Positions 7,942-16,256 of a DNA stretch of 64,000 nucleotides are shown here, piece by piece; the stretch's first letter is position 1; every line of letters starts with the position of its first letter. The notes below the pieces were generated by a model that worked only from the letters and a program-made list of their open reading frames with translations, made no database searches and was not told where the DNA came from. The DNA comes from Bradyrhizobium sp. Ghvi (lineage in GTDB: Bacteria > Pseudomonadota > Alphaproteobacteria > Rhizobiales > Xanthobacteraceae). The translations under genes were made by a program, and so were the position numbers. The stretch lies in assembly GCF_900115265.1 (NCBI RefSeq), contig NZ_FOVU01000008.1:265999-329998 (forward strand), read 5' to 3'.

Positions 7942-9372
7942 CTACGCCTCCGGCACGATCTTGCCAGGGTTGAAGATGTTTTGCGGATCGAGCGCCTTTT
8001 TCAGCGCACGCATTGCGTCCAGCGCCTCGGGCCCGAGCTCGGCCATGAGGTATTTCTGCTTGCCCTGGCCGATGCCGTGCTCGCCGGTGCAGGTTCCGTC
8101 CATCGCCTGCGCGCGTTCGACCAAGCGATGCATGAACTCCTCGCCGCGTGCCATCTCGGCCGCATCGTTGGTGTCACACACCAGCGAGCAGTGGAAATTG
8201 CCGTCGCCGACATGGCCGACGATCGGCGACAGCAGATTGAGCCGCTTGAGATCTTCCTCGGTCTCGCTGACGCAATCGGCAAGCCGCGAGATCGGCACGC
8301 AGACGTCGGTCGCCACCACGCCGATGCTGTCGCCGGGGCGCAGCGCCTTGACGGACCAATAGGCATCGTGCCGCGCCTGCCACAGCTTTGTGCGATCCTC
8401 AGGCTTGGTCGTCCAGGAGAAATCGCCGCCGCCGCACTCTTTGGCGATCTCGCCGAAAGCCTTGGACTGTTCGGCGACCTCGATCTCGCTGCCGTGGAAC
8501 TCCAGCAGCAGCAGCGGCGTCTCCGGCAAAGTCAGCTTCGAATAGGCATTGCAGGCCTTCACCTGCGCGGCATTGAGCAGCTCGATGCGCGCCACGGGAA
8601 TGCCGGTCTGGATCGCCAGGATCACGGCCTGACACGCCCCATGCACTGACACGAACGACACCGCGCCGGCCGCGATGGTGTCGGGGATGCCGCGCAGGCG
8701 GATGGTCAGCTCCGAGATGATGCCGAGCGTGCCTTCGGCGCCGACGAACAGATGGGTCAGATCGTAGCCGGCCGATGACTTCTTGGCACGCGTGCCCGTG
8801 GTGATGATCTCGCCGTCGCCGCGCACCACCTTCAGCGCCAGCACGCTTTCGCGCATGGTGCCGTAGCGCACCGCGTTGGTGCCCGAGGCGCGGGTCGAGG
8901 CCATGCCGCCGAGGGACGCGTCTGCGCCGGGATCGATCGGGAAGAACAAGCCCTGGTCGCGCAGATGCTCGTTGAGCGCCTTGCGGGTGACGCCGGGCTG
9001 GATCACGCAGTCGAGATCCTCGGCGTGCACCGCGAGCACCTTGTTCATATCACGCAGGTCGATCGAAATACCGCCGGCGGGCGCATTGACCTGGCCCTCG
9101 AGCGAGGTGCCGGTGCCGAAGGGAATGACGGGCACGCCATGCTTGGCGCAGATCCGCACCACGTCCTGGATATCGGCCGTCTCCTGCGCCATCACCACGC
9201 CGTCCGGCGGCTGGTTGACGATCCACGTCGTGGTATGGCCGTGCTGCTCGCGGACGGCCTGCGAGGTGATGAGACGGTTGCCGAACCGTGCGGCAAGCTG
9301 CTCCAGCGCGCTTGCGAGGGCTTTCGGTGCCGGCCGCGGCGGATTATTGGTGATGGTGGTACCCACGGACAT
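7942..9372 (-). CDS. FAD-linked oxidase (D-lactate/glycolate dehydrogenase type)
   Basis: Flavoprotein of about 476 residues that should oxidise a 2-hydroxyacid such as D-lactate or glycolate to the 2-oxoacid. The N-terminal FAD_binding_4 (PCMH) domain (about 50-230) shows PVIPFGTGTSLEGQ and the FAD-contact segment DPGADASLGGMASTRASGTNAVRYGTMR. The C-terminal FAD-oxidase domain (240-470) ends with GDGNFHC, GTCTGEHGIGQGKQ and LDPQNIFNPGKI, all classic for the GlcD/Dld/LDHD group. ATG at 9372 sits only one base from GGGAGGA, so the GTG at 9366, seven bases from the same site, may be the true start. It is divergent from the thioesterase gene. Confidence 0.9.
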   Translation of the reverse strand: MSVGTTITNNPPRPAPKALASALEQLAARFGNRLITSQAVREQHGHTTTWIVNQPPDGVVMAQETADIQDVVRICAKHGVPVIPFGTGTSLEGQVNAPAGGISIDLRDMNKVLAVHAEDLDCVIQPGVTRKALNEHLRDQGLFFPIDPGADASLGGMASTRASGTNAVRYGTMRESVLALKVVRGDGEIITTGTRAKKSSAGYDLTHLFVGAEGTLGIISELTIRLRGIPDTIAAGAVSFVSVHGACQAVILAIQTGIPVARIELLNAAQVKACNAYSKLTLPETPLLLLEFHGSEIEVAEQSKAFGEIAKECGGGDFSWTTKPEDRTKLWQARHDAYWSVKALRPGDSIGVVATDVCVPISRLADCVSETEEDLKRLNLLSPIVGHVGDGNFHCSLVCDTNDAAEMARGEEFMHRLVERAQAMDGTCTGEHGIGQGKQKYLMAELGPEALDAMRALKKALDPQNIFNPGKIVPEA

Positions 9373-9453
9373 TCCTCCCGACAGAAGAAACCGTGGCAAA
9401 GGACATAAAGCCGGTCAAGTCAAGCGACCGGACGCATAGCTTGGGAAGGACAC

Positions 9454-9960
9454 ATGCCGGACAGTGCCGCCGTAGCCGCTACGCCTGAGCCGTTCCGCTC
9501 ATCGATCATGCAGGTCGAGCCGCAATGGATCGACTATAACGGTCATCTCAACATGGCCTACTACAACGTGATGTTCGATCGCGCGATCGACCAGATGTGG
9601 CTGCAGCTCGGGATCGGACCCACCTACATGAAGGAGCGCGGCGGCTCGACCTTCACGGCCGAATGCCACGTGCGGTACTTGCGCGAGATCCATCTCGGCG
9701 ATCCCGTGCAGGTCTCGGTCTGGCTGCTGGAGGCCGATGACAAGCGGCTGCACACGTTCGAGGAGCTGCGGCACGCCACCGAAGGCTGGCTGTCGGCGAC
9801 CTCCGAGAACATGTCGCTGCATATCGACATGGGCTCGCGCAAGGTGGCGGCGTTTCCGCCCGACATTCGCGAGCGCATTGCAGCCGTCGTCAAGGCTCAC
9901 GGCGCCGTGCCGCGGCCCGAGGGCGTCGGCCGGAACGTGGCGATGCCCTCGAAGCGGTAA
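9454..9960 (+). CDS. Hot-dog thioesterase family protein
   Basis: Single hot-dog-fold protein of 168 residues, probably hydrolysing an acyl-CoA. It shows the 4-hydroxybenzoyl-CoA-thioesterase/YbgC-like blocks: PQWIDYNGHLNMAYYNVMFDRA, with the catalytic Asp/Asn-Gly-His region, then ECHVRYLREIHLGDPVQV and ENMSLHIDM. Similar domains also occur fused to carnitine 3-dehydrogenase, so a carnitine or betainyl-CoA link is a possible alternative. GGAAGGA lies four to five bases upstream of the ATG. It is divergent from the FAD oxidase at 9372, so a shared promoter region of about 80 bases is expected. Confidence 0.82.
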   Translation: MPDSAAVAATPEPFRSSIMQVEPQWIDYNGHLNMAYYNVMFDRAIDQMWLQLGIGPTYMKERGGSTFTAECHVRYLREIHLGDPVQVSVWLLEADDKRLHTFEELRHATEGWLSATSENMSLHIDMGSRKVAAFPPDIRERIAAVVKAHGAVPRPEGVGRNVAMPSKR

Positions 9961-9981
9961 GCAGCTCAGGCGCCGCTTGGG

Positions 9982-10012
9982 CTTCACCTCTCCCCGTCGG
10001 GGAGAGGTGAAG
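9982..10012. repeat. P1-type perfect palindrome at convergent junction
   Basis: Perfect 14-base inverted repeat (CTTCACCTCTCCCC / GGGGAGAGGTGAAG) with a three-base loop, lying between the convergent ends of the thioesterase gene and the DUF1328 gene. It could fold as a bidirectional terminator-like hairpin and shares the CTCTCCCC core with the elements at 6010 and 39592. Confidence 0.7.
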
Positions 10013-10019
10013 ATCACAG

Positions 10020-10190
10020 TTATATCCTGCGCCCGCGCGCCAGGCCGACCACGGCCGAAACCAGGAACAGGATGACGGCCACGAAGAAGATGATCTTGGC
10101 GATCTCGACCGAAGCGCCGGCGATGCCGCCAAAGCCGAGGATGCCGGCGATCAGTGCGATGACCAGAAACGTTACGACCCAGCCTAGCAT
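10020..10190 (-). CDS. UPF0391/DUF1328 small membrane protein
   Basis: Membrane protein of 56 residues beginning MLGWVVTFLVIALIAGILGF, with two hydrophobic helices (about 5-22 and 29-48) and ending VGLARGRRI. Length, GFGGIAG turn and the FFVAVILFLVSAVVGL helix match the YtjA/UPF0391 family, present in many proteobacteria and often stress-induced; the function is unknown. The start at 10190 is the only one that gives the family length. The upstream gap (10191-10428) holds no gene that I can support. Confidence 0.85.
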   Translation of the reverse strand: MLGWVVTFLVIALIAGILGFGGIAGASVEIAKIIFFVAVILFLVSAVVGLARGRRI

Positions 10191-10428
10191 GGTGAAACCT
10201 CTGTCTTGATGTCTGTCTGCGATCGACGCGGCTGGCCGCGCCTCATGCCTTGACAATCTCGACCCCGGAACGATGGTTCCGGTGCAGGCTGGCTGGAATT
10301 TAATGCCGTTCCGAGGAACAAATCGGCCCGCCGCGTACGTGGAAAACCTCGTCCTGGCGCCCCATATAGCCAGCAATCCCTGTTAAGAAGGCTCCCTTCC
10401 GCTACCCCGCGGTGCCATCGTGGGGCCA

Positions 10429-13014
10429 ATGATTCGCATGACCGAGCCGAGCAAGATCACAGGCGATCCCGACCACCAACCCGCAGCCGGCGGCATCGCC
10501 GCGCGTGCGCGCGCCTCTGTGGGGCCGAAATACCTCTCCGGGCTCAATCCGGAGCAGCGCGAGGCGGTGGAGACGCTGGATGGCCCGGTCCTGGTGCTGG
10601 CGGGCGCCGGCACCGGCAAGACGCGCGTGCTGACGACGCGCATCGCCCACATCCTGAGCCAGGGCCGCGCCCGCCCCGCCGAGATCCTGTCAGTGACCTT
10701 CACCAACAAGGCCGCCCGCGAGATGAAGCACCGGCTCGGCCAGATGCTTGGCCACGCCGTCGAGGGCATGCCGTGGCTCGGTACCTTCCACTCGATCGGC
10801 GGCCGCATCCTGCGCTTCCATGCCGAGCTGGCGCAGCTCAAGTCGAATTTCACCGTGCTTGATGTCGACGACCAGGTGCGGTTGCTCAAGCAGCTGCTGC
10901 AGGCCGAGAACATCGACGACAAGCGCTGGCCGGCGCGCATGCTGGCCGGCCTGATTGACGGCTGGAAGAACCGCGGCTTGATGCCATCACAGGTGCCGTC
11001 GGGCGAAGCGGCGATGTTTGCCAACGGCAAGGGCGGCAAGCTCTATGCGAGCTACCAGGAGCGGCTGAAGATCCTGAACGCCGCCGATTTCGGCGACCTG
11101 CTGCTGGAGAACATCAGGATCTTCCGCGAGCATCCGGATATTTTGCGGCAGTACCAGCAGCGCTTCAGGTTCATCCTGGTCGACGAGTACCAGGACACCA
11201 ACGTCGCGCAATATCTGTGGCTGCGGCTGCTGTCGCAGGCGCCCGCGAATCCTGCCGCCGCAAATGCCGTCATTCCGGGGCGCGTCGAAGACGCGAACCC
11301 GGAATCTCGAGATTCCGGGTTCGATGCTGCGCATCGCCCCGGAATGACGGAGCATGCGGTCGGCGCGCCTTTGACCACGCCTCACGTCAAGAACATCTGC
11401 TGCGTTGGCGACGACGACCAGTCGATCTATGGCTGGCGCGGCGCCGAGGTCGACAACATCCTGCGCTTCGAGCACGATTTTCCGGGCGCCAAGGTCATCC
11501 GCCTCGAGCGCAACTATCGCTCGACCGGCCATATCCTCGCCGCCGCCTCGCACCTCATCGCGCATAATGAAGGCCGGCTCGGCAAGACGCTGCGCACGGA
11601 GGACGTCGAGGGCGAGAAGGTCACCGTCACCGGCTCCTGGGATTCGGAAGAGGAAGCCCGCGGCATCGGCGAGGAGATCGAGCAGCTGCAGCGCCAGGGC
11701 GAGAAGCTCAACGAGATCGCCATTCTCGTGCGCGCGTCCTATCAGATGCGCGAGTTCGAAGACCGTTTCGTCACGCTCGGCCTGCCCTATCGTGTCATCG
11801 GCGGCCCGCGCTTCTACGAGCGCGCCGAAATCCGCGACGCACTGGCATATTTGCGCGTCATCAATTCGCCCGCCGACGATCTCGCCTTCGAGCGCATCGT
11901 CAACGTGCCCAAGCGCGGCCTTGGCGATGCCACCGTGCAGATGCTGCACGACCATGCCCGCAAGCGCCGCATCCCGCTGTTCGAGGCGGCGCGCGCGGTG
12001 GTCGAGACCGACGAGCTGAAGCCGAAGGCGCGTGGCAGCTTGCGCGATCTCGTCGCCCAGTTCGACCGCTGGCGCGCCCAGCGCGAGGTGACCGCGCATA
12101 CGGATCTCGCCCAGATCGTGCTCGACGAGAGCGGCTACACCGAGATGTGGCAGAAGGACCGCTCGGCGGACGCGGCGGGCCGGCTGGAGAACCTGAAAGA
12201 GCTGGTGCGCTCGATGGAGGAGTTCGAGAACCTGCAAGGCTTCCTCGAGCACATCTCGCTGGTGATGGACCGCGAGGGCGGCGCCGAGGACGATGCGGTG
12301 TCGCTGATGACGCTGCACTCGGCCAAGGGCCTCGAGTTCGACAACGTGTTCCTGCCCGGCTGGGAGGAAGGCCTGTTTCCGAGCCAGCGCACGCTGGACG
12401 AACAGGGCCGCGCCGGGCTCGAGGAAGAGCGCCGGCTCGGCCATGTCGGCCTGACCCGCGCCCGCCGCCGCGCCATGATCTATTTCGCGACCAACCGCCG
12501 AATCCATGGCACCTGGTCGACCACGATCCCCTCGCGCTTCCTCGACGAGCTGCCCGCGGCCAATGTCGAAATCACGGAATCCAAGGGCGGCTCGGCCTGG
12601 GGCGGCACCGGCGGTTACGGCGCTTCGCGCTTCGACGACATGGAGGCGTTCGGCTCGAGCTATTCGACGCCGGGCTGGCAGCGCGCCCAGGCGAACCGCA
12701 ACCGTGGCGGCGGCCGTAATGGCGGTGGTGGTCGCGGCGGCTTCGAGGAAGAAGCCGCAACGTTCTCGTCCTCCTCATCATCCGGCCCCGATTTCGGCAG
12801 CTTCTCCTCGCGCCGCCGCGGACCGCTGACGATCGAAGGCGAGCTGGTCGCCAAATCCACCGGCACGACCTCGGAATTTTCGCTCTCGGACCGCGTCTTC
12901 CACCAGAAATTCGGCTACGGCCGCGTCACCAAGATCGACGGCAACAAGCTCACCATCGCCTTCGACAAGGCCGGCGAGAAGAAGGTCGTGGACAGTTTTG
13001 TGCAACGGGCGTGA
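10429..13014 (+). CDS. uvrD: ATP-dependent DNA helicase, UvrD/PcrA type
   Basis: Superfamily 1A 3'-5' DNA helicase of about 861 residues, acting in repair and replication restart. Visible motifs in order: LNPEQREAV (Q motif), AGAGTGKTR (Walker A, about residue 57), TFTNKAAREMKHR (Ia), ILVDEYQDTN (II, about 251), VGDDDQSIYGWRG (III, about 326), LERNYRS (IV), VSLMTLHSAKGLEFDNVFLPGWEEG (V) and HVGLTRARRRAM (VI). Between motifs II and III about 27 codons (11269-11348) derive from a palindromic repeat, an in-frame insertion. The C-terminus has a Gly/Arg/Ser-rich linker followed by a Tudor-like RNAP-binding segment (FHQKFGYGRVTKIDGNKLTIAFDKAGEKKVVDSFV). GTG at 10420 is an alternative start. Confidence 0.93.
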   Translation: MIRMTEPSKITGDPDHQPAAGGIAARARASVGPKYLSGLNPEQREAVETLDGPVLVLAGAGTGKTRVLTTRIAHILSQGRARPAEILSVTFTNKAAREMKHRLGQMLGHAVEGMPWLGTFHSIGGRILRFHAELAQLKSNFTVLDVDDQVRLLKQLLQAENIDDKRWPARMLAGLIDGWKNRGLMPSQVPSGEAAMFANGKGGKLYASYQERLKILNAADFGDLLLENIRIFREHPDILRQYQQRFRFILVDEYQDTNVAQYLWLRLLSQAPANPAAANAVIPGRVEDANPESRDSGFDAAHRPGMTEHAVGAPLTTPHVKNICCVGDDDQSIYGWRGAEVDNILRFEHDFPGAKVIRLERNYRSTGHILAAASHLIAHNEGRLGKTLRTEDVEGEKVTVTGSWDSEEEARGIGEEIEQLQRQGEKLNEIAILVRASYQMREFEDRFVTLGLPYRVIGGPRFYERAEIRDALAYLRVINSPADDLAFERIVNVPKRGLGDATVQMLHDHARKRRIPLFEAARAVVETDELKPKARGSLRDLVAQFDRWRAQREVTAHTDLAQIVLDESGYTEMWQKDRSADAAGRLENLKELVRSMEEFENLQGFLEHISLVMDREGGAEDDAVSLMTLHSAKGLEFDNVFLPGWEEGLFPSQRTLDEQGRAGLEEERRLGHVGLTRARRRAMIYFATNRRIHGTWSTTIPSRFLDELPAANVEITESKGGSAWGGTGGYGASRFDDMEAFGSSYSTPGWQRAQANRNRGGGRNGGGGRGGFEEEAATFSSSSSSGPDFGSFSSRRRGPLTIEGELVAKSTGTTSEFSLSDRVFHQKFGYGRVTKIDGNKLTIAFDKAGEKKVVDSFVQRA
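11269..11348. repeat. P2-type palindromic element inside uvrD
   Basis: An 80-base element with ends GTCATTCCGGGGCG and CGCCCCGGAATGAC, inverted complements of each other, and an inner dyad AACCCGGAATCTC/GAGATTCCGGGTT. The same sequences occur in intergenic elements at 25358, 32791 and 51816. Here the element lies within the helicase reading frame and contributes no stop codon; it encodes roughly VIPGRVEDANPESRDSGF and the nine residues after it. Confidence 0.85.
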
Positions 13015-13017
13015 GGC

Positions 13018-13305
13018 ATGCCTCACTACGTCGCCATCATCGAGGACGCAGGGCCCGATGACGTCAGCCTGTGGTTTCCGGACCTGCCCGGTTGCATCTC
13101 CGGCGGCGACGATGTCGACGAAGCCCTGGAGAATGCACCCGAGGCGATCGGCTTTTACGCGCAGGATCTGACCGAGGACGGCCGTCAGCTTCCTCCGCCG
13201 CGGACACTGGATGAGCTGAAGGCCGACCCCGAATTTGCCGATGCGATCCGGAACCACACCGCCGTCCTGATCGAATTTCCTCCCAGCGACGAGGCCGAGG
13301 AGTGA
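13018..13305 (+). CDS. HicB-like (UPF0150) protein without HicA partner
   Basis: Protein of 95 residues with the HicB N-terminal fold: MPHYVAIIEDAGPD, WFPDLPGCISGGDDVDEALENAPEAI, and an acidic tail. HicB proteins are antitoxins that bind and block the HicA mRNA interferase and often carry a C-terminal HTH or RHH DNA-binding part; no such part is evident here, and no short hicA frame occurs beside it. It starts three bases after the uvrD stop, so it is almost certainly cotranscribed with uvrD. Solo HicB-like proteins are common, and their roles are mostly unknown. Confidence 0.82.
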   Translation: MPHYVAIIEDAGPDDVSLWFPDLPGCISGGDDVDEALENAPEAIGFYAQDLTEDGRQLPPPRTLDELKADPEFADAIRNHTAVLIEFPPSDEAEE

Positions 13306-13393
13306 GGACTGTTCGCCGCACTGGCCGGACTCTCGACAATTCCGCAGCGAACAGCCCTTGACCATCGCGAACTTCCCCGTATCAGATGCAGCC

Positions 13394-13810
13394 ATGGTCC
13401 GGGGCTCCATCACACTGATCTTGCTGGCATTGGGGATGCCGTCGCTTGCGGCGGCGGAGACCATGAGCTTTGGGGATTCGATCGGGCTCTTGGCGAAAAG
13501 TTGCGGTGCGGAGATCGTTGCCAATTGCCGCGGCGTCAATCCGGACTCCACCCGCCTGAAGGAGTGTCTCTCCCGCAATCGGGACGTGCTCTCCCAGCAA
13601 TGCTTAGGCGACTATCTCACCGCGTTCGACGCCATCCAGAAGCGCATCGCCGCCCGTGTCACGGTCGCGAATGCCTGCCAGCGTGAAATCGTCAAGGTCT
13701 GCGGCGGCTCGACCAAGGAGACCAGCAAGTCGATCCCCTGCCTGATCTCGACGCCCAAGGGCGTCAGCAACAATTGCCTGAAGGCCGTCGACGATGCGGG
13801 GTATCGCTGA
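13394..13810 (+). CDS. Secreted cysteine-rich repeat protein
   Basis: Exported protein of 138 residues. MVRGSITLILLALGMPSLAAAE is a good signal peptide, which favours the ATG at 13394 over the upstream TTG. The mature part contains eight spaced cysteines (SCGAEIVANC, ECLSRN, QCLGDY, ACQREIVKVC, PCLIS, NCLKA) in the pattern of the bacterial Cys-rich-repeat family, which resembles one unit of the eukaryotic Golgi protein GLG1; disulphides are expected in the periplasm. Function unknown. Its stop overlaps the start of the OmpA-like gene (TGATG), so the two are translated as a pair. Confidence 0.72.
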   Translation: MVRGSITLILLALGMPSLAAAETMSFGDSIGLLAKSCGAEIVANCRGVNPDSTRLKECLSRNRDVLSQQCLGDYLTAFDAIQKRIAARVTVANACQREIVKVCGGSTKETSKSIPCLISTPKGVSNNCLKAVDDAGYR

Positions 13811-14476
13811 TGCGCGCGACCGGCCACGTCACCCTTGCGATCGGTTTGGCACTGGGCCTCGCTCTGCTCGCAGGCAAAGCTGGCGCGCAGACGGCACCGA
13901 CCCGCGACGACATCGTCGGCAAGCTGAACCATTTCGAGGAAGCAGCCGAGGTCGACATTCCCGCATTGAAGCAGCAGGTGATGGAACGGGCCAGGGCGCG
14001 CATCAAGAACGATCCCGGTCCGGTGAACCGGCCGCTGATCGCGCCTGATCTCGCCAAGCTGCCGGTCTTCAACGCCCAGATCCAGTTCGATGCAGACACG
14101 CCGATCATCCAACCTGAGTCCTACCAGACCGTCGGCCGGATCGCCGACGCGCTGGTTCACGCTTCCCTGCTGCCCTACACGTTCCTGATCGTGGGCCACG
14201 TCGAGTCCAATTCGAAGACCCGCGAGGCCAACGATCCTGAGCCAGCGCCGTGCTGACGCGATCCGCGATGTGCTGGTCAACACGTTCAAGATTTCGACCA
14301 AACGGCTTGTGCCCATCGGCCTCGGCGAAGAGCAGTTCCTGGACCGCGCGAAACCGACCTCGGCCGTCAACGGCCAGTTGCAAATCATGACCTTCGCCAA
14401 GCTGCCCGAGGATGCACCGGCGCGTCCCGCAGCAGCCCCTCCGCCTGCGACCAAAAAGCCCGCCAAGAGGCACTGA
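13810..14476 (+). pseudogene. OmpA-family protein gene with a frameshift
   Basis: The first frame (13810-14256) encodes a signal peptide (HVTLAIGLALGLALLAGKAGA), a helical segment, and the first half of an OmpA-like peptidoglycan-binding domain (FNAQIQFDADTPIIQPESYQTVGRIADAL, FLIVGHVESNSKTREAND), then stops. The second half continues one base over: CTG AGC CAG CGC CGT reads LSQRR, followed by ADAIRDVLVNTFKI and RLVPIGLGEEQFLD, exactly what should follow, through 14476. Removing one C at about 14236-14237 restores one frame of about 221 codons. It is either a genuine frameshift mutation or a sequencing error. Confidence 0.8.
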
Positions 14477-14644
14477 GCGTGCGCGTCCCGGCCGAAACGG
14501 GAACCCTTTGAACCCTCGATTATTTTGCGGCCTATCTCAGCGCGCGACAGCACGGCCCTGCGCGACAAATGCGCCGGTTTGTGCACTGCTCTATCCGGTG
14601 CTATAGGCTCTGTTCGTCCTTCCCCTGTGCTGCATGAGACCGAG

Positions 14645-15163
14645 ATGGGTGGCTTTTTTCAACGCCAACTTGCCCTTTATGTCGAGTACCATCGCGATCC
14701 CCGGAACACGGCGATGCATGTCGTCGGCATCCTCCTGCTGTTCACGGGCGCCGTGATGCCGCTGACGCTGGTGAAGCTGCCGCTGTTCGGTGGCGAGATC
14801 AGCCTGGCGGCGATCCTGGCCCTGCCGGTTCTGGTCTATTGGCTGCTGCTCGACGTGGCGCTCGGGCTCGGGATTCTGGCCGTTTCCATCGTGCTGTTTT
14901 CCATCGCGTCGACCGTTGCCGCGCAAGTCAGCATCATGACGATGTGGGCGATTTTCACCGCCTTGGTCGTGCTCGGCCTCGCCGCGCAGACCATCGGCCA
15001 CAAGGTTTTTGAGGGGCGCGAGGCCTCGTTGTTCACTTTTCCTTCGCACCTTTTGCTTGGACCCATGTTCGTCATGGCAAAATTATTCATTGCACTGGGT
15101 TTTCGTCGTGACCTTGCCGCGATTCTCGCGCCTCTTCCGACCAACTCCCTTTCAACCCGATAG
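14645..15163 (+). CDS. Mpo1-like / DUF962 membrane protein
   Basis: Protein of 172 residues with the DUF962 signature: FFQRQLALYVEYHRDPRNTAMHVVG near the N-terminus (histidines that bind iron in yeast Mpo1), then four to five hydrophobic segments with AAQTIGHKVFEGREAS and a terminal PSHLLLGPMFVMAKL. Yeast Mpo1 is an Fe(II) dioxygenase acting on 2-hydroxy fatty acids; conservation of the His motifs makes a related lipid alpha-oxidation plausible but unproven. The ATG at 14645 is chosen because it starts at the conserved domain; an in-frame upstream extension has no family match. Bases 14477-14644 hold no gene. Confidence 0.75.
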   Translation: MGGFFQRQLALYVEYHRDPRNTAMHVVGILLLFTGAVMPLTLVKLPLFGGEISLAAILALPVLVYWLLLDVALGLGILAVSIVLFSIASTVAAQVSIMTMWAIFTALVVLGLAAQTIGHKVFEGREASLFTFPSHLLLGPMFVMAKLFIALGFRRDLAAILAPLPTNSLSTR

Positions 15164-15196
15164 GCTTCCCGAAGCGGAATAGTAGCAACCTACTTC

Positions 15197-16228
15197 ATGG
15201 CTCTCGTACTGGTTACCGGTGGCAGCGGCTTCATCGGACATCATCTCGTCGAAGCGCTCCGCAGCAGGGAGCAGCGGGTGCGCGTGCTCGACGTGCGACC
15301 GCCGGCCGCACCCTGTGCCGACGTCGACTACGTGACAGGCTCGGTCCTCGACGGCGCCGCGGTCGATGCCGCGCTCGCCGGCGTCGATCAGGTCTATCAT
15401 CTCGCCGGCCTGCCAGGGATGTGGGTCGCCAACAAGCAGGACTTCCACGACGTCAATTGTCGCGGCACCGAGATCGTGCTGGCGGCGGCGATGAAGCGCG
15501 GCGTGTCGCGCTTCCTGCACTGCTCGACGGAATCGATCCTGTTCCCCTACGCCAGCCTCAATGGCGTTGCCGCCGAAGAAGCGCTGCAGCCGGCCGATGC
15601 GATGCCCGGCGCCTATACGCGCTCGAAGTCGCTCGCCGAGCATCACGCCGCGAAAGCGGCAGCGAGCGGTTTCCCGCTCGTGATCGGCACGCCCACCATG
15701 CCGATCGGCGCTGCCGACCACAATCTGACGCCGCCGACGGCGATGCTCTGGTACTTCCTCCAGAAGAAGGTGCAGCCGCATCTCGACTTCCTGGTCAATC
15801 TCGTCGACGTGCGCGACGTCGCCACCGGCCTGGTGCTGACCATGGAACGCGGCCGTATCGGCGAGCGCTACATTCTCGGCGGCGACTGTGTTCCGCTCGG
15901 GCGGATCCTGCGGATGATGTCAGCCATGAGCGGTCGCCGGCAGTTTCCGATCGTCGTGCCCGGCCGGATCGCCGAGCTCTCCGCGATCATGCTCGAGTTC
16001 ATCTCCGACCACGTCACGCGCCGGCCGCCCAACGGCACCGCCGAAGGCGTGCGCATCGCGCTTGCCGCCAGCGACCTTTCCATCGGCAAAGCCCGAAACG
16101 AGCTCGGCTATGCGCCGCGACCGATCGAACCGGTTCTGCGCGAAACCATCACCCATCTGCTCGCCCGCAACGGCCAGCAGCCCACCGGCGCCATCAAGCA
16201 TCACGCGCTGTCCTCGCGCGCGAGCTGA
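15197..16228 (+). CDS. NAD-dependent epimerase/dehydratase (extended SDR)
   Basis: Extended short-chain dehydrogenase of 343 residues. The Rossmann motif LVTGGSGFIGHHL is at residues 5-17, the acidic ribose-binding residue follows in VRVLDVRP, VYHLAGLPG is the second cofactor motif, and the catalytic pair is in YTRSKS (Tyr and Lys), with an upstream HCSTES serine. It resembles the hopanoid-associated epimerase HpnA and dihydroflavonol-reductase-like proteins, so a nucleotide-sugar or lipid-linked substrate is likely. Hopanoid genes are not adjacent, so the name is kept general. It lies 28 bases upstream of the ICMT-like gene, suggesting one operon. Confidence 0.82.
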   Translation: MALVLVTGGSGFIGHHLVEALRSREQRVRVLDVRPPAAPCADVDYVTGSVLDGAAVDAALAGVDQVYHLAGLPGMWVANKQDFHDVNCRGTEIVLAAAMKRGVSRFLHCSTESILFPYASLNGVAAEEALQPADAMPGAYTRSKSLAEHHAAKAAASGFPLVIGTPTMPIGAADHNLTPPTAMLWYFLQKKVQPHLDFLVNLVDVRDVATGLVLTMERGRIGERYILGGDCVPLGRILRMMSAMSGRRQFPIVVPGRIAELSAIMLEFISDHVTRRPPNGTAEGVRIALAASDLSIGKARNELGYAPRPIEPVLRETITHLLARNGQQPTGAIKHHALSSRAS

Positions 16229-16256
16229 AGCCGCCGCCCAAACGCAAAGAACCTTC

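Noticed and set aside
10191..10428. GGAAC motifs suggesting an EcfG (general stress) promoter for the DUF1328 or uvrD gene
   Set aside because: The spacing and the expected CGTT partner do not fit on either strand.
10987..12507. A 506-codon minus-strand frame inside uvrD
   Set aside because: It overlaps all helicase motifs on the other strand and has no recognisable domain; treated as a codon-bias shadow.
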